DNA from: CAINVV01 sp963663675
Lineage (GTDB): Bacteria > Bacteroidota > Bacteroidia > Bacteroidales > Prolixibacteraceae
Reading direction: 5' to 3'
NCBI GenBank assembly: GCA_963663675.1
Contig: OY760498.1
Location: forward strand, 1,674,001 to 1,738,000
DNA: 64,000 nt
A program made the position numbers and the translations under genes. Under the pieces are notes generated by a model. It made no database searches, was not told the DNA's origin, and was given only the letters and a program-made list of their open reading frames with translations. Position 1 is the stretch's first letter; each line of letters opens with the position of its first letter. Positions 1 to 9,163 of the stretch are shown here, piece after piece.

Positions 1-71
1 TTGTTATTTTGTAAAGTCTGGAATAAAAATTTATCGTAATCATATTTTCAATCAACATTAATTCCTCAATT

Positions 72-1247
72 ATGAAAAAACTTAGCTTAGTGGTTGTAAC
101 TCTCTTCGCAAGCTATGCTCTTATTTTTGCTCAGGACAAGGAAGCAAATGGAGACAAAACAGAGAAGTTGCCATATAATAGATGGGAAATTGGAATCAAC
201 GCCGGAGTAGCTAATTTTGCCGGATCAACAAGTATGTCAAGTGATAACTTGTTTAAGCATGTAAATGATTTCAAAAATGACCTCGGCTTTGGTTATGGTT
301 TCATTATTAAAAAGAACTTTTCTCACGTTTTTGCCTTGGAAGGTTCCTACAATGGTACTACCCTAACAGGTTCGCCCAAGTCAGGTACCGGTTATAGTGC
401 ATATAAAACAGGAATCAACGAGTTTGATTTGAATACGGTTTGGAACATCAATAACCTCTTTTCTAAAAATAAATTTGACCGTAAAGTATACTGGTATGCA
501 AAAATTGGAGCCGGTGCAACTCACGTAAACAATATTGATCAAACTGATGCAACTGTGCAGAATGCCTGGAGAGGTTGGACAGTTCCACTCGGAACAGGTA
601 TTGCATTCCGTTTGTCTGATAATGTGAAACTGAATATCGGAACACAATGGAGTTGGGTTAATACAAATCGGCTGGACGGAGTTAACCAGGGTGGTCCCGG
701 CAGTCCTGAAGGCTTCCTGATTGGCCAGATTCGTGAAAAATATCTTTACACCCATGCAGGTCTTTCATTCATGTTGGGCAAAAAGCCAGCTAAACCTGCA
801 CCTGTAGTTGAGGCTCCAAAGCCACAGCCAAAACCGGAGCCAAAACCGGAGCCAAAGCCAGTTCCTCCGCCACCTGCACCTGCTAAACCATCTTGCATTG
901 GTCAAATCTACAAAGTTTACTTTGCCTTTGACAAATGGGATCTGAATGCAGATGCAAAAACAGAGTTGGATCGCCTTTCAAAGGAAATGATTGCAAATCC
1001 ATCTGTTAATCTTTCTATGAAATCTCATACTGACAGCAGAGGTCCTGCATCTTATAATATGAAGCTTTCTGAAAAGCGTGGAAAATCTGTTCTGGATTAT
1101 CTGACTGCCAAAGGGATCAGTGCTTCAAGAGTTAATGCTCAGGCATTTGGCGAAACCCAACCGGTCAACAAATGCAAAGACGGTGTAAAATGTACTGAAG
1201 CTGAATATGCAGTTAACCGCAGAACTGAAACTTTGATTATTGAATAA
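72..1247 (+). CDS. OmpA-family outer-membrane protein
   Basis: This is an outer-membrane protein predicted to tie the outer membrane to peptidoglycan. It has a signal peptide of about 20 residues ending in Ala-Gln, then a segment of about 220 residues rich in aromatic and Gly beta strands that looks like a small barrel. A Pro/Lys/Glu-rich linker (about residues 238-270) and a C-terminal OmpA peptidoglycan-binding domain follow. The OmpA domain shows the FDKWDLN-type start, the SHTDSRG motif and the terminal NRRTE motif. A strong terminator follows at 1266, so it is probably monocistronic. The family assignment of the C-terminal domain is secure. The identity of the barrel, and any pore function, are inferred. 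Confidence 0.9.
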   Translation: MKKLSLVVVTLFASYALIFAQDKEANGDKTEKLPYNRWEIGINAGVANFAGSTSMSSDNLFKHVNDFKNDLGFGYGFIIKKNFSHVFALEGSYNGTTLTGSPKSGTGYSAYKTGINEFDLNTVWNINNLFSKNKFDRKVYWYAKIGAGATHVNNIDQTDATVQNAWRGWTVPLGTGIAFRLSDNVKLNIGTQWSWVNTNRLDGVNQGGPGSPEGFLIGQIREKYLYTHAGLSFMLGKKPAKPAPVVEAPKPQPKPEPKPEPKPVPPPPAPAKPSCIGQIYKVYFAFDKWDLNADAKTELDRLSKEMIANPSVNLSMKSHTDSRGPASYNMKLSEKRGKSVLDYLTAKGISASRVNAQAFGETQPVNKCKDGVKCTEAEYAVNRRTETLIIE

Positions 1248-1265
1248 AAAGTATTCTCAAATATG

Positions 1266-1302
1266 AAAGAAGCCGCCTCTGTTTAAGTGGCGGCTTCTTT
1301 TG
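1266..1302 (+). terminator. Rho-independent terminator after the OmpA gene
   Basis: A perfect 12-bp stem pairs 1266-1277 with 1289-1300 around an 11-nt loop. The right arm ends in a short T run. It lies 19 bp after the OmpA stop codon. Confidence 0.85.
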
Positions 1303-1332
1303 TGAAACAGGTATTCCTATACAATCAACATC

Positions 1333-1860
1333 ATGGTCTATGTAATTACCGGAGGTCCCGGTTTTGGAAAGACTACGGTTCTCAATCGCCTGGAGGAGAA
1401 AGGATTCCCTGTTTGTTCGGAAAATGCAAGGGAGGTTCTCTCATCACAGGGCAGAAGTGAGGACAGGGTTGGAATCCCGGAAGTACCCGAAGGCTTCGAA
1501 AGAATTATGGCCTTATGGAGATTGAATTTTCTTCAGTCAATAGAGAAGGGGACTATCGCTTTCTCTGACAGGGGATTGCCAGACCAAGTAGCCTATTCAT
1601 GGTACAAAAACAAGATTCCATCTGATTATATTGAAGAAAAGGCACTTGCCGAAAGATATGCACAACATGTATTTGTCACACCACCCTGGAAAGATATCTA
1701 TGTTCAGGATGAGATCAGAAAGGAAAATTTTGACGAAGCATGCATGATTCACAGTTGTATTCTTAAATCTTACCGGAAATATGGCTATGAAACCATTGAC
1801 CTTCCGCTGACAAGTCCTGAGCAGAGAGTCCGGTTCATACTGAACTTTTTGGGTATTTGA
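1333..1860 (+). CDS. AAA_28-type P-loop ATPase/kinase-like protein
   Basis: This is a small cytosolic P-loop NTPase of 175 residues. The Walker A motif GGPGFGKTT sits at the extreme N-terminus (residues 7-15). A Walker-B-like acidic stretch follows the hydrophobic run near residue 78 (FSDRGLPD). Its length and the early Walker A match the AAA_28 / NadR-kinase-like group found in many Bacteroidota. The substrate is unknown, and kinase activity is only suggested by family resemblance. It lies between the OmpA terminator and serA with about 90 bp on the downstream side, so it may have its own promoter. Confidence 0.8.
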   Translation: MVYVITGGPGFGKTTVLNRLEEKGFPVCSENAREVLSSQGRSEDRVGIPEVPEGFERIMALWRLNFLQSIEKGTIAFSDRGLPDQVAYSWYKNKIPSDYIEEKALAERYAQHVFVTPPWKDIYVQDEIRKENFDEACMIHSCILKSYRKYGYETIDLPLTSPEQRVRFILNFLGI

Positions 1861-1953
1861 ATTTAATGTTAAAATAGCACTCCATATCATCTATAATGCG
1901 CTAATTTTTATGATATTTGTTTCTATTAATCATCTTACCAAAAATCTATCAAG

Positions 1954-3129
1954 ATGCTAAAGATTCAAACACTAAACAAGATTGACCAGGAAGGTCTGCA
2001 GGTTTTTCCTGTATCTAAATACGAAGTTGCAGGCGAGGTTTCTGCCCCTGATGCTATCCTTTTGCGCAGTTTCTCCATGCATGAAATGGAATTTCCGGGT
2101 TCGCTGAAAGCTGTTGCCCGCGCAGGCGCCGGAGTAAATAATATTCCGATCGAGCGTTGTACGGATAAAGGCATCGTTGTATTTAATACCCCGGGTGCAA
2201 ATGCCAATGCGGTTAAGGAGTTGGTGATTGCAGGCATGTTGCTGGCATCCAGGGATATAACCGGTGGAATTGCTTGGGCTCAAACACTTCAGGCTGAAGG
2301 CGATAAAGTTCCCGCTCTGGTTGAAAAGGGTAAAGCTGCATTTGGCGGCATGGAATTAAAAGGCAAGACTCTTGCAATTATCGGACTAGGAGATATTGGC
2401 GTGTTAGTGGCCAACGTCGCAAAAGCCCTTGGTATGAAAGTGATTGGTTTTGATCCGTTTATAACAGTAGACAATGCCTGGAAACTTGATCAGAGCATTG
2501 TCAGGTCCGAAAGTATTGAAAGTTGTCTGGCTCAGGCGGATTATATCACACTTCATGTTCCGCTGATGGATGCAACACGTGGTTTGATCAACACAGACAG
2601 CGTTGCCAATATGAAAGATGGTGTCAAAATTTTAAATTTTGCCCGGGGAGAGCTGGTTGTCAATAATGATATTAAAGCAGGCATTGAACGTAAAAAAGTA
2701 GCATGTTATGTTACTGATTTCCCTGATGCCTCCCTGCTGAATGTCCCTGGTGTGATTCCCATTCCTCACTTGGGTGCATCGACCAATGAATCAGAGGTTA
2801 ACTGTGCTATAATGGGCGCAAATCAATTGATGGATTTCCTTGAAAACGGGAATATCCGTAATTCGGTCAACTTCCCTAAGGCGACTATGGATCGGACAAA
2901 CAGTGCGAGAATCATAGTTGCTAACCGTAATATTCCTACTATGGTAAGCCAGATTACTGCAATACTGGCAGAGAATAATATCAACATTGCAAATATGCTG
3001 AACCGAAATAAAAATGAAGTTGCCTACAACATCATTGATACGGATTGCATGGGTATTCCCGAATCAGTGGCTGATAAAATCAAGACTATTGATGGAGTCC
3101 TGATGGTGCGGATATTGCCATGCAAATAA
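1954..3129 (+). CDS. serA: D-3-phosphoglycerate dehydrogenase
   Basis: It oxidises 3-phosphoglycerate to 3-phosphohydroxypyruvate, the first step of serine synthesis, in the cytosol. The NAD Rossmann motif GLGDIG is at residues 144-149. The 2-hydroxyacid-dehydrogenase catalytic Arg is in the FARGELV segment (about 229-235) and the catalytic His is in PHLGAST (about 274-280). The last 75 residues form an ACT-like regulatory domain, which suggests serine feedback, although this was not tested here. The 391-residue length is normal for the short ACT-containing form. serC, often beside serA in this phylum, is absent. The transketolase gene follows after 23 bp, so the two are probably cotranscribed. 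Confidence 0.93.
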   Translation: MLKIQTLNKIDQEGLQVFPVSKYEVAGEVSAPDAILLRSFSMHEMEFPGSLKAVARAGAGVNNIPIERCTDKGIVVFNTPGANANAVKELVIAGMLLASRDITGGIAWAQTLQAEGDKVPALVEKGKAAFGGMELKGKTLAIIGLGDIGVLVANVAKALGMKVIGFDPFITVDNAWKLDQSIVRSESIESCLAQADYITLHVPLMDATRGLINTDSVANMKDGVKILNFARGELVVNNDIKAGIERKKVACYVTDFPDASLLNVPGVIPIPHLGASTNESEVNCAIMGANQLMDFLENGNIRNSVNFPKATMDRTNSARIIVANRNIPTMVSQITAILAENNINIANMLNRNKNEVAYNIIDTDCMGIPESVADKIKTIDGVLMVRILPCK

Positions 3130-3152
3130 TTTTTTATCACTAAAAACATACA

Positions 3153-5180
3153 ATGAACAATACAGTCGTCAACAAAGCTGCTGATAATATCAGGATTCTG
3201 TCCGCAGCAATGGTTGAAAAATCAAATTCCGGGCATCCCGGAGGTGCAATGGGTGGTGCCGATTTTATCAATATTCTCTATACTGAATTTCTCAATTATG
3301 ATCCTGCTGATCTGAACTGGCCTTTCCGCGACAGGTTTTTCCTTGATCCCGGACACATGTCACCAATGCTTTATTCCGTTTTGGCGTTGAGTGGCTATTT
3401 CTCCATGGAGGATTTAAAAAACTTCCGCCAATGGGGTTCAGTGACGCCGGGACATCCGGAATTGGATACTGACAGGGGGATTGAGAATACATCCGGCCCG
3501 CTTGGCCAGGGCCATGCCATGGCTGTTGGTGCTGCTATTGTTGAGCGATTTTTGGTGGCTCGTTTTGGAGAATGGATGGCTCACAAAACCTATACTTTTA
3601 TCTCAGACGGGGGAGTGCAGGAGGAAATTTCACAGGGTGCCGGCCGCCTGGCAGGCCACCTTGGATTGAACAATCTAATCATGTTCTATGATTCCAATGA
3701 TATTCAGCTCTCTACAGAGACAAATGAAGTAACTTCCGAGGATACAGCCGCAAAATACAAGGCCTGGGGATGGAATGTGGTGACAATCAATGGTAACGAT
3801 CCGGATGCGATCCGTTCGTCTCTGAAAAGTGCCTTGAACGAAAAGGCACGTCCAAGCCTGATAATTGGTAAAACAACTATGGGCAAGGGTGCAGTGAAAG
3901 AAGATGGTTCCAATTTTGAACGTCAGTGTTCGACACATGGCCAGCCTCTTTCTCATGCCGGTGCTTCTTTTAAAAAGACTATTGCCAACCTGGGGGGTGA
4001 TCCTGAAAATCCATTTATGATTTTCCCTGAAGTAGAGCTTCTTTATCGTAACCGGCAAGAATACCTATCAAAATGGGCGGACGAAAAAAATAATGAAGAG
4101 GACAGGTGGGCATTGGCTAATCCTGAACTGGAAGCTAAACTTGATAAATTTTTATCTGACGAAGCCTCTGAATTTGATTATGCAAAAATTATGCAAAAAC
4201 CGGGCGCAGCTACCCGGAATGCATCAGCCACTGTACTTGCAGCCTTTGCTAAAGGTGTTGAAAATATGATCGTTGCATCTGCCGATCTATCCAATTCGGA
4301 TAAAACAGATGGATTTCTGAACAACAGCCATGCATTCAAAAATGGTGACTTTTCCGGGGCTTTTCTTCAGGCGGGAGTATGTGAACTCACGATGGCATGT
4401 GTGATGAATGGTATGGCATTGCATGGCGGAGTTATACCTGTTTGCGGCACCTTTTTCGTCTTTTCTGATTATATGAAACCTGCCCTCCGCATGTCTGCGC
4501 TGATGCAGCTTCCTGTTAAATTTGTATGGACTCATGATGCTTTCCGGGTTGGAGAGGATGGTCCTACCCATCAGCCGGTTGAACATGAAGCTCAATTGAG
4601 GCTCATGGAACAACTGAAAAATCACCACGGAGATAATTCTGTCCTCGTACTTCGGCCGGCCGATGCAAGCGAAACAACTGTTGCATGGCAAACGGCTTTG
4701 GAAAATACTTCCACACCAACGGCACTGATACTTTCCCGCCAGAATATCAAAGATCTTCCCGCTGCTACTAACAGGCTGGAGGAGGCCAAACAATTGACCA
4801 GAGGGGCTTATATTGTTGAATCCTGCGACAATCCTGATGTAATACTTGTCGCTTCAGGTTCTGAAGTTGCTACTTTGGTTGAAGGAGCACAACTGCTGCG
4901 TGCCCGCGATGGAAAAAAAGTAAGGGTTGTATCGGCACCGTCTGAAGGATTGTTCAGGGAGCAGGAAAAGTCCTACCAGCACCTGGTTCTTACACCTGGA
5001 GTGCCAAAATTTGGTTTAACAGCTGGATTACCAGTAACTTTAAGAGGCCTGGTTGGTGATGATGGTGCAATCTGGGGTTTGAATTCATTTGGGTTTTCAG
5101 CTCCTTATCAGGTACTTGATGAACAACTTGGATTTACAGCCGAAAATGTTTACAAACAAGTGAACATTTTACTTGCATAA
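3153..5180 (+). CDS. tkt: Transketolase
   Basis: This thiamine-diphosphate enzyme moves two-carbon ketol units in the non-oxidative pentose phosphate pathway. The full-length protein is 675 residues. The N-terminal ThDP domain has the GHPGG motif (about residue 28), GPLGQG (about 115), and the ThDP/Mg motif beginning SDGGVQEE (about 151) that ends in DSND. The central pyrimidine-binding domain carries the VGEDGPTHQPVEH motif (about 467-479), and a C-terminal transketolase domain follows. The first residue of the canonical GDG Mg motif is Ser here, which is a mild variant. It sits directly after serA and is followed by a terminator. Confidence 0.95.
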   Translation: MNNTVVNKAADNIRILSAAMVEKSNSGHPGGAMGGADFINILYTEFLNYDPADLNWPFRDRFFLDPGHMSPMLYSVLALSGYFSMEDLKNFRQWGSVTPGHPELDTDRGIENTSGPLGQGHAMAVGAAIVERFLVARFGEWMAHKTYTFISDGGVQEEISQGAGRLAGHLGLNNLIMFYDSNDIQLSTETNEVTSEDTAAKYKAWGWNVVTINGNDPDAIRSSLKSALNEKARPSLIIGKTTMGKGAVKEDGSNFERQCSTHGQPLSHAGASFKKTIANLGGDPENPFMIFPEVELLYRNRQEYLSKWADEKNNEEDRWALANPELEAKLDKFLSDEASEFDYAKIMQKPGAATRNASATVLAAFAKGVENMIVASADLSNSDKTDGFLNNSHAFKNGDFSGAFLQAGVCELTMACVMNGMALHGGVIPVCGTFFVFSDYMKPALRMSALMQLPVKFVWTHDAFRVGEDGPTHQPVEHEAQLRLMEQLKNHHGDNSVLVLRPADASETTVAWQTALENTSTPTALILSRQNIKDLPAATNRLEEAKQLTRGAYIVESCDNPDVILVASGSEVATLVEGAQLLRARDGKKVRVVSAPSEGLFREQEKSYQHLVLTPGVPKFGLTAGLPVTLRGLVGDDGAIWGLNSFGFSAPYQVLDEQLGFTAENVYKQVNILLA

Positions 5181-5197
5181 ATTTTTGGTACATTGAT

Positions 5198-5238
5198 AAA
5201 AAAAACGGGCGACCATGATATTGGCCGCCCATTTTTAT
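5198..5238. terminator. Terminator between tkt and the convergent lipoprotein gene
   Basis: An 8-bp stem with one mismatch pairs 5207-5214 with 5223-5230. It has an A run before and a T run after, so it can act in both directions between the convergent genes ending at 5180 and 5256. Confidence 0.8.
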
Positions 5239-5255
5239 CTGGTTGAACGTATAAT

Positions 5256-6086
5256 TTATAGTTTGATTTCAGTCACCCTATCTCCAACAGTCATTTGGGC
5301 TATGTTATCGCAGGTTCCGTCTCCAAAATCAATGGATTTCACATTGCCTTTGGCCGGAGTGATCTCATAAATGCCACTTCCGTACCATTTGCAATCGCCT
5401 TTCTTGATGATCACCTTAGTGGTCCTGGCTGTCCATGTGGTTCCGTCCTTGTGGACTCCGCCGGATGAACCTTCCATTCTCCACGTATCATCCAGAAAAG
5501 ATGCAGTTCCGGACCCGGTTGACTGAAGTCTGACGAATTCAGAATGGTAAGTGATTGTACTTTTGTCTGCAAACTCAATCTTACCTTCTGTCAGTACATT
5601 GTATCTTGGCCAGTTGTTGTTGGCATTGAGTCCAAGGTAGGTTATTTTTGTCACCCCCGTAATTTTTCTGTCGTCTACCATAAAATTCTCAATTTTCATG
5701 GTTGCCACACTGTTTTTTTCACCCATCATTCCCGAAAGGCTCATATTGATTTTACCACTGCGTGTAATACCATCACTGTTTTTACAACCCGTACCCCAAT
5801 CGAGTGAAATGGAAAACGGCGGAGTGGTAAAATTGACACTTATGGCAGGACAGTTACCTAATGTAAGGTTAAGAGACTTCAGGTTATCGGAATCAAATCC
5901 GGATTGAGCAATATCATTTAACTCATCAAAAGTTGTCGTAGCAACAATAGCGTTTTTCTCAAGCGAATTGGCGCCAAAAGGAGTATCATCTGATAATCCG
6001 GCTGACTTATCTTTCTGACATGCAAAGACTAGAATCAGGATCAGTGCTGCAAGAATTGAACTTAAATACAACAATTTTTGTTTCAT
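5256..6086 (-). CDS. Putative lipoprotein of unknown function
   Basis: I do not recognise the family. The N-terminus is a lipoprotein signal: basic start, hydrophobic run, then LVFAC with the lipidated Cys at about residue 23. The 276-residue protein is rich in Thr, Ser, Gly and alternating hydrophobic residues, as in an all-beta secreted domain. Two Gly-Asp-Cys/Gly-Thr-Cys-like pieces in the C-terminal third could form disulfides. It is a single gene convergent with tkt. About 245 bp of AT-rich DNA separate its start from the Rrf2 gene stop. An envelope location is well supported, but the function is unknown. Confidence 0.75.
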   Translation of the reverse strand: MKQKLLYLSSILAALILILVFACQKDKSAGLSDDTPFGANSLEKNAIVATTTFDELNDIAQSGFDSDNLKSLNLTLGNCPAISVNFTTPPFSISLDWGTGCKNSDGITRSGKINMSLSGMMGEKNSVATMKIENFMVDDRKITGVTKITYLGLNANNNWPRYNVLTEGKIEFADKSTITYHSEFVRLQSTGSGTASFLDDTWRMEGSSGGVHKDGTTWTARTTKVIIKKGDCKWYGSGIYEITPAKGNVKSIDFGDGTCDNIAQMTVGDRVTEIKL

Positions 6087-6331
6087 CTCACTTCATTTTA
6101 GATATTACTGGACATTAATCGGCGCTATTCAGATTCTGAAATTTGTGCCAATCATCTAAATGTATCATATTCATTGCAATAATCAAAGAAAAGTGGCTTA
6201 TTTAACATTTTAATTTTATCAGTATTACTCTTGAATTCATAAAATGGAAGCTGGAGAAGGTCTTATAAAACAAGGAAAGTGTCAACCATAGTAGTGAATT
6301 TTAAGTCGGTTAATCAGTAATTGTGAAATAT

Positions 6332-6754
6332 TTAACAGAGACTGTCTTTTGCTCGTTTTCTATCTTTAAGATCACGTAATGTGGTATTTGACAAAGTATT
6401 AATCATCGACGATCTTGCTTCCACCCATGAATCGTGCATAACACATGGCTGATCTTCGTGGCATTTCGTGTGGCCAAGAATGCAACTTCCCGTAACGGTG
6501 GTCCCCTCTACTGCCTCAATTACTTGTGAAAGGCTTATCTCTTCAAGGGGTTTGGCAAAAATAAAACCGCCATTTCTGCCCTTTGTACTTTTGATCAGTC
6601 CAAGTTTGGATAGGTCTGTCAACAGTGTCCTCAGGTACCGGCGGGGAATTTCAAGCTTGGCATGCAGAAATTCTGCCGAAAAAATATCCTCTTCACTAAC
6701 CGCCATATGGCCCAAAACTGTCAAGGCATACTCGGTAGTTTTGTTTAATATCAT
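6332..6754 (-). CDS. Rrf2-family transcriptional regulator, probably Fe-S
   Basis: This is a winged-helix Rrf2 regulator of 140 residues. The N-terminal helix-turn-helix begins with the family-typical NKTTEYAL and ends in the wing KGRNGGF. Three Cys in the spacing C-x6-C-x5-C lie at about residues 91-104. This matches the cluster-binding region of NsrR/IscR-like members, so an Fe-S cofactor sensing NO, redox state or iron is likely. The gene is divergent from the PepSY membrane protein gene, with 96 bp of AT-rich DNA between them. Control of that neighbour is a reasonable inference, but no operator was proven. Confidence 0.88.
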   Translation of the reverse strand: MILNKTTEYALTVLGHMAVSEEDIFSAEFLHAKLEIPRRYLRTLLTDLSKLGLIKSTKGRNGGFIFAKPLEEISLSQVIEAVEGTTVTGSCILGHTKCHEDQPCVMHDSWVEARSSMINTLSNTTLRDLKDRKRAKDSLC

Positions 6755-6850
6755 AATATGCTATAAATAGGTAGTAATTTATTTTGTAACAAAGCTAAAA
6801 AATATTTGCTTTACAAAAAGTTTTAAACTGATTTTAAATTTAAAAATTAT

Positions 6851-8386
6851 ATGTCTCCTAAAATAGCATCATGGGTAAGAAAATTCAAAAAATATCATAA
6901 ATGGCCCGGAATAGTGATCTCCATGTTTGTCTTTTTATTCGCATTTTCCGGAATTTTGTTAAATCACAGGAACCTTATTTCATCCATTGAATTTTCCCGA
7001 AAATGGATGCCACCGGGGTACCAGTATAAAAATTGGAACCTGAGTTCGTTAAGGTCTTCACTGACAGTTGGGAATGATTCTGTTTTGTTGTATGGAAATA
7101 TCGGAGCATGGCTTGTGACGGCAAAACAGACTGAATTCCATGATTTTAACAATGGTTTCCCTGCAGGAATTGATGAACGGAAAATATACTCAATTGTAAA
7201 GTTCAGGGATAACCTGGTTGCAGGCACTCATTTCGGATTGTATTCCAATACAACCGGCAATAACCGGTGGAAATCCCTTGCGATGCCGAAAGGAGAGGAA
7301 AGGATCAGTGATCTGACTATTAAGGGCGACACCCTGATGATCCTCACACGCAATTTTCTGTATTTTACCACTGACCTCATTCACGTGGAAAAGCTCAATC
7401 TTCCGCCTCCGGAAGGATATGACCATAAAATTGGGCTTTTTTTGACGCTTTGGAACCTGCATAGTGGTGAACTTTTTGGTACCATCGGAATGCTTTTTGT
7501 CGATGTATTGGGGATCGTATTGATTTTTCTGACACTCTCCGGCTTGCTGCATTTCTTATTTCCGAAATGGATCGGTCACCGCAAACAGCGCAGTAAAAGC
7601 TTTGCCAGGCCACTGGCACTGAAAAAGTGGAATCTCAAGTGGCATAACCTGGTTGGTTACATATTTGTTGCATTCCTGGTGATCAACACGATGGCCGGTA
7701 TGTTTCTGAGACCTCCGCTGCTTATCCCTATAAGTTCATCACGGGTGGGCATAATCCCTTATTCACATCTTGATACTGACAATCCATGGCATGATAAATT
7801 ACGGAGAATTTTATGGAATGAAAAAGGGAAGACTTTCATTTTAAATACATCCGAAGGATTCTTCTATGTCGACCAAAGTTTTAAAAATGAGTTGATTCCA
7901 ATTCCTCAGCAACCAATGGTCAGCATTATGGGATGCAATGTTCTTGAACCTGCCGGCAATGATTTTTATCTGGTAGGTTCGTTTAGCGGACTATTTTTAT
8001 GGAATCCGGTGACCGGAGTCGTCCTGGATTATTTCAAGCATACGCCGGTTGAAGCTCCTCATGGGATGGGCCGTCCGATCGGGCAGAACATGGTGGCAGG
8101 ATATATGGATTTTGGAAATGGCAGGAGTTTCTGGGTTGATTATAACATTGGAGCAATTCCCCTGAACGGAGGTTCTGCATTCCCTGAAATGCCGGTAGAA
8201 GTACTTGATAAAAGTCCTATATCACTATGGAATGCTGCACTTGAAGTCCATACAGGAAGAGTGTTTGAACACCTGATCGGACCATTTTACCTTCTTTACG
8301 TGCCATTGATAGGATTGTCTGTCCTGATTGTCCTGCTAAGCGGCTTCTTTATTTGGTGGCTCGCCTATCGGAAAAATGACAAGTAA
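6851..8386 (+). CDS. PepSY-associated TM helix membrane protein
   Basis: This is an inner-membrane protein of 511 residues. A first helix (about 17-38) carries the PepSY-TM signature, a basic KYHKWPG start followed by FSGILLNH. Further helices lie near residues 210-240 (a WNLHSGE motif just precedes), 270-295 and at the C-terminus (about 480-505). Two large extracytoplasmic stretches contain beta-rich, propeller-like Gly/Trp segments. Members of this family are often found with iron or redox functions, and several conserved His in the helices (HKW, LNH, NLHSG) could be heme or metal ligands. The substrate is unknown. It is divergently transcribed from the Fe-S Rrf2 regulator. Confidence 0.8.
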   Translation: MSPKIASWVRKFKKYHKWPGIVISMFVFLFAFSGILLNHRNLISSIEFSRKWMPPGYQYKNWNLSSLRSSLTVGNDSVLLYGNIGAWLVTAKQTEFHDFNNGFPAGIDERKIYSIVKFRDNLVAGTHFGLYSNTTGNNRWKSLAMPKGEERISDLTIKGDTLMILTRNFLYFTTDLIHVEKLNLPPPEGYDHKIGLFLTLWNLHSGELFGTIGMLFVDVLGIVLIFLTLSGLLHFLFPKWIGHRKQRSKSFARPLALKKWNLKWHNLVGYIFVAFLVINTMAGMFLRPPLLIPISSSRVGIIPYSHLDTDNPWHDKLRRILWNEKGKTFILNTSEGFFYVDQSFKNELIPIPQQPMVSIMGCNVLEPAGNDFYLVGSFSGLFLWNPVTGVVLDYFKHTPVEAPHGMGRPIGQNMVAGYMDFGNGRSFWVDYNIGAIPLNGGSAFPEMPVEVLDKSPISLWNAALEVHTGRVFEHLIGPFYLLYVPLIGLSVLIVLLSGFFIWWLAYRKNDK

Positions 8387-8468
8387 ATCCCTCCGCCGAA
8401 TTTCCAGACAATTATGCGCAAAAATTCGAATGTAAAAATACTGCTAATATATTTCCAGTTATTGTAAA

Positions 8469-9161
8469 TCAGTCTTTTACTTGAAAAATGAAACCAACTT
8501 TTGAAATATTTTCTATGGAAACGGCCGGATCATCCTGAAGGTATTTCCGGAGTTTGGAAATATATACATCCAGGCTTCTGCCTGAAAAATAGTCATTGCT
8601 TCCCCAGATGGATTTTAAAATGACCTCTCTTTTGACTATCTGTCCTGCATGCTGAATTAAAAGATGGATTACATCATTCTCTCTCCTGGTTAACCTTTTG
8701 CAACCACCATTGAGCCAAAGACATTGATTTACAAATTCATAGGTATATTGTCCGATCCGGATTCTGTCTGCTTTGTTTTCAGGTTTATTTTCAGTCCGGT
8801 TCAATATGGCCTGAATCCGGCAAAACAGCTCGTCTTCATCAAAGGGTTTCGTAATGTAATCATCTACACCAATATTGAACCCTTTAATTTTATCTTCTTT
8901 CATCGAACGGGCCGTAACAAAAATAATAGGGATATCTGCCTGTTTATCTTTGATTTTTTTTGCCAGGGTAAATCCATCCATTTCAGGAAGCATGACGTCG
9001 AGTATGATGAACTGGAAGGATCCTGCTTCAAATGCATTGCATCCGTCTGTTCCGTCATTGCAAAGAGTGGTTTCAAATCCTTTGGATGACAAGAATTCAG
9101 ACATAAGGAAACCAAGGCTCTGGTCATCTTCTACAAGCAACACTTTGGTCTTATTCTCCAT
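8469..9161 (-). CDS. OmpR-family response regulator
   Basis: This is a two-component response regulator with a receiver domain (residues 1-118) and a winged-helix DNA-binding domain (about 130-230). The acidic pair is in LVEDD, the phospho-acceptor Asp is in the LDVMLPEMDG segment (about 54), the Thr is in FVTAR and the Lys is in TKPF. I place the start at the ATG at 9161 because an AGGAGAGG sequence lies just upstream. A GTG at 9167 would give a 4-bp overlap with the kinase stop. It is cotranscribed behind its kinase. Confidence 0.92.
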   Translation of the reverse strand: MENKTKVLLVEDDQSLGFLMSEFLSSKGFETTLCNDGTDGCNAFEAGSFQFIILDVMLPEMDGFTLAKKIKDKQADIPIIFVTARSMKEDKIKGFNIGVDDYITKPFDEDELFCRIQAILNRTENKPENKADRIRIGQYTYEFVNQCLWLNGGCKRLTRRENDVIHLLIQHAGQIVKREVILKSIWGSNDYFSGRSLDVYISKLRKYLQDDPAVSIENISKVGFIFQVKD

Positions 9162-9163
9162 GT

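Noticed and set aside
4287..4793. 168-residue minus-strand frame inside tkt
   Set aside because: Antisense shadow of a strongly conserved gene; its sequence shows no family features.
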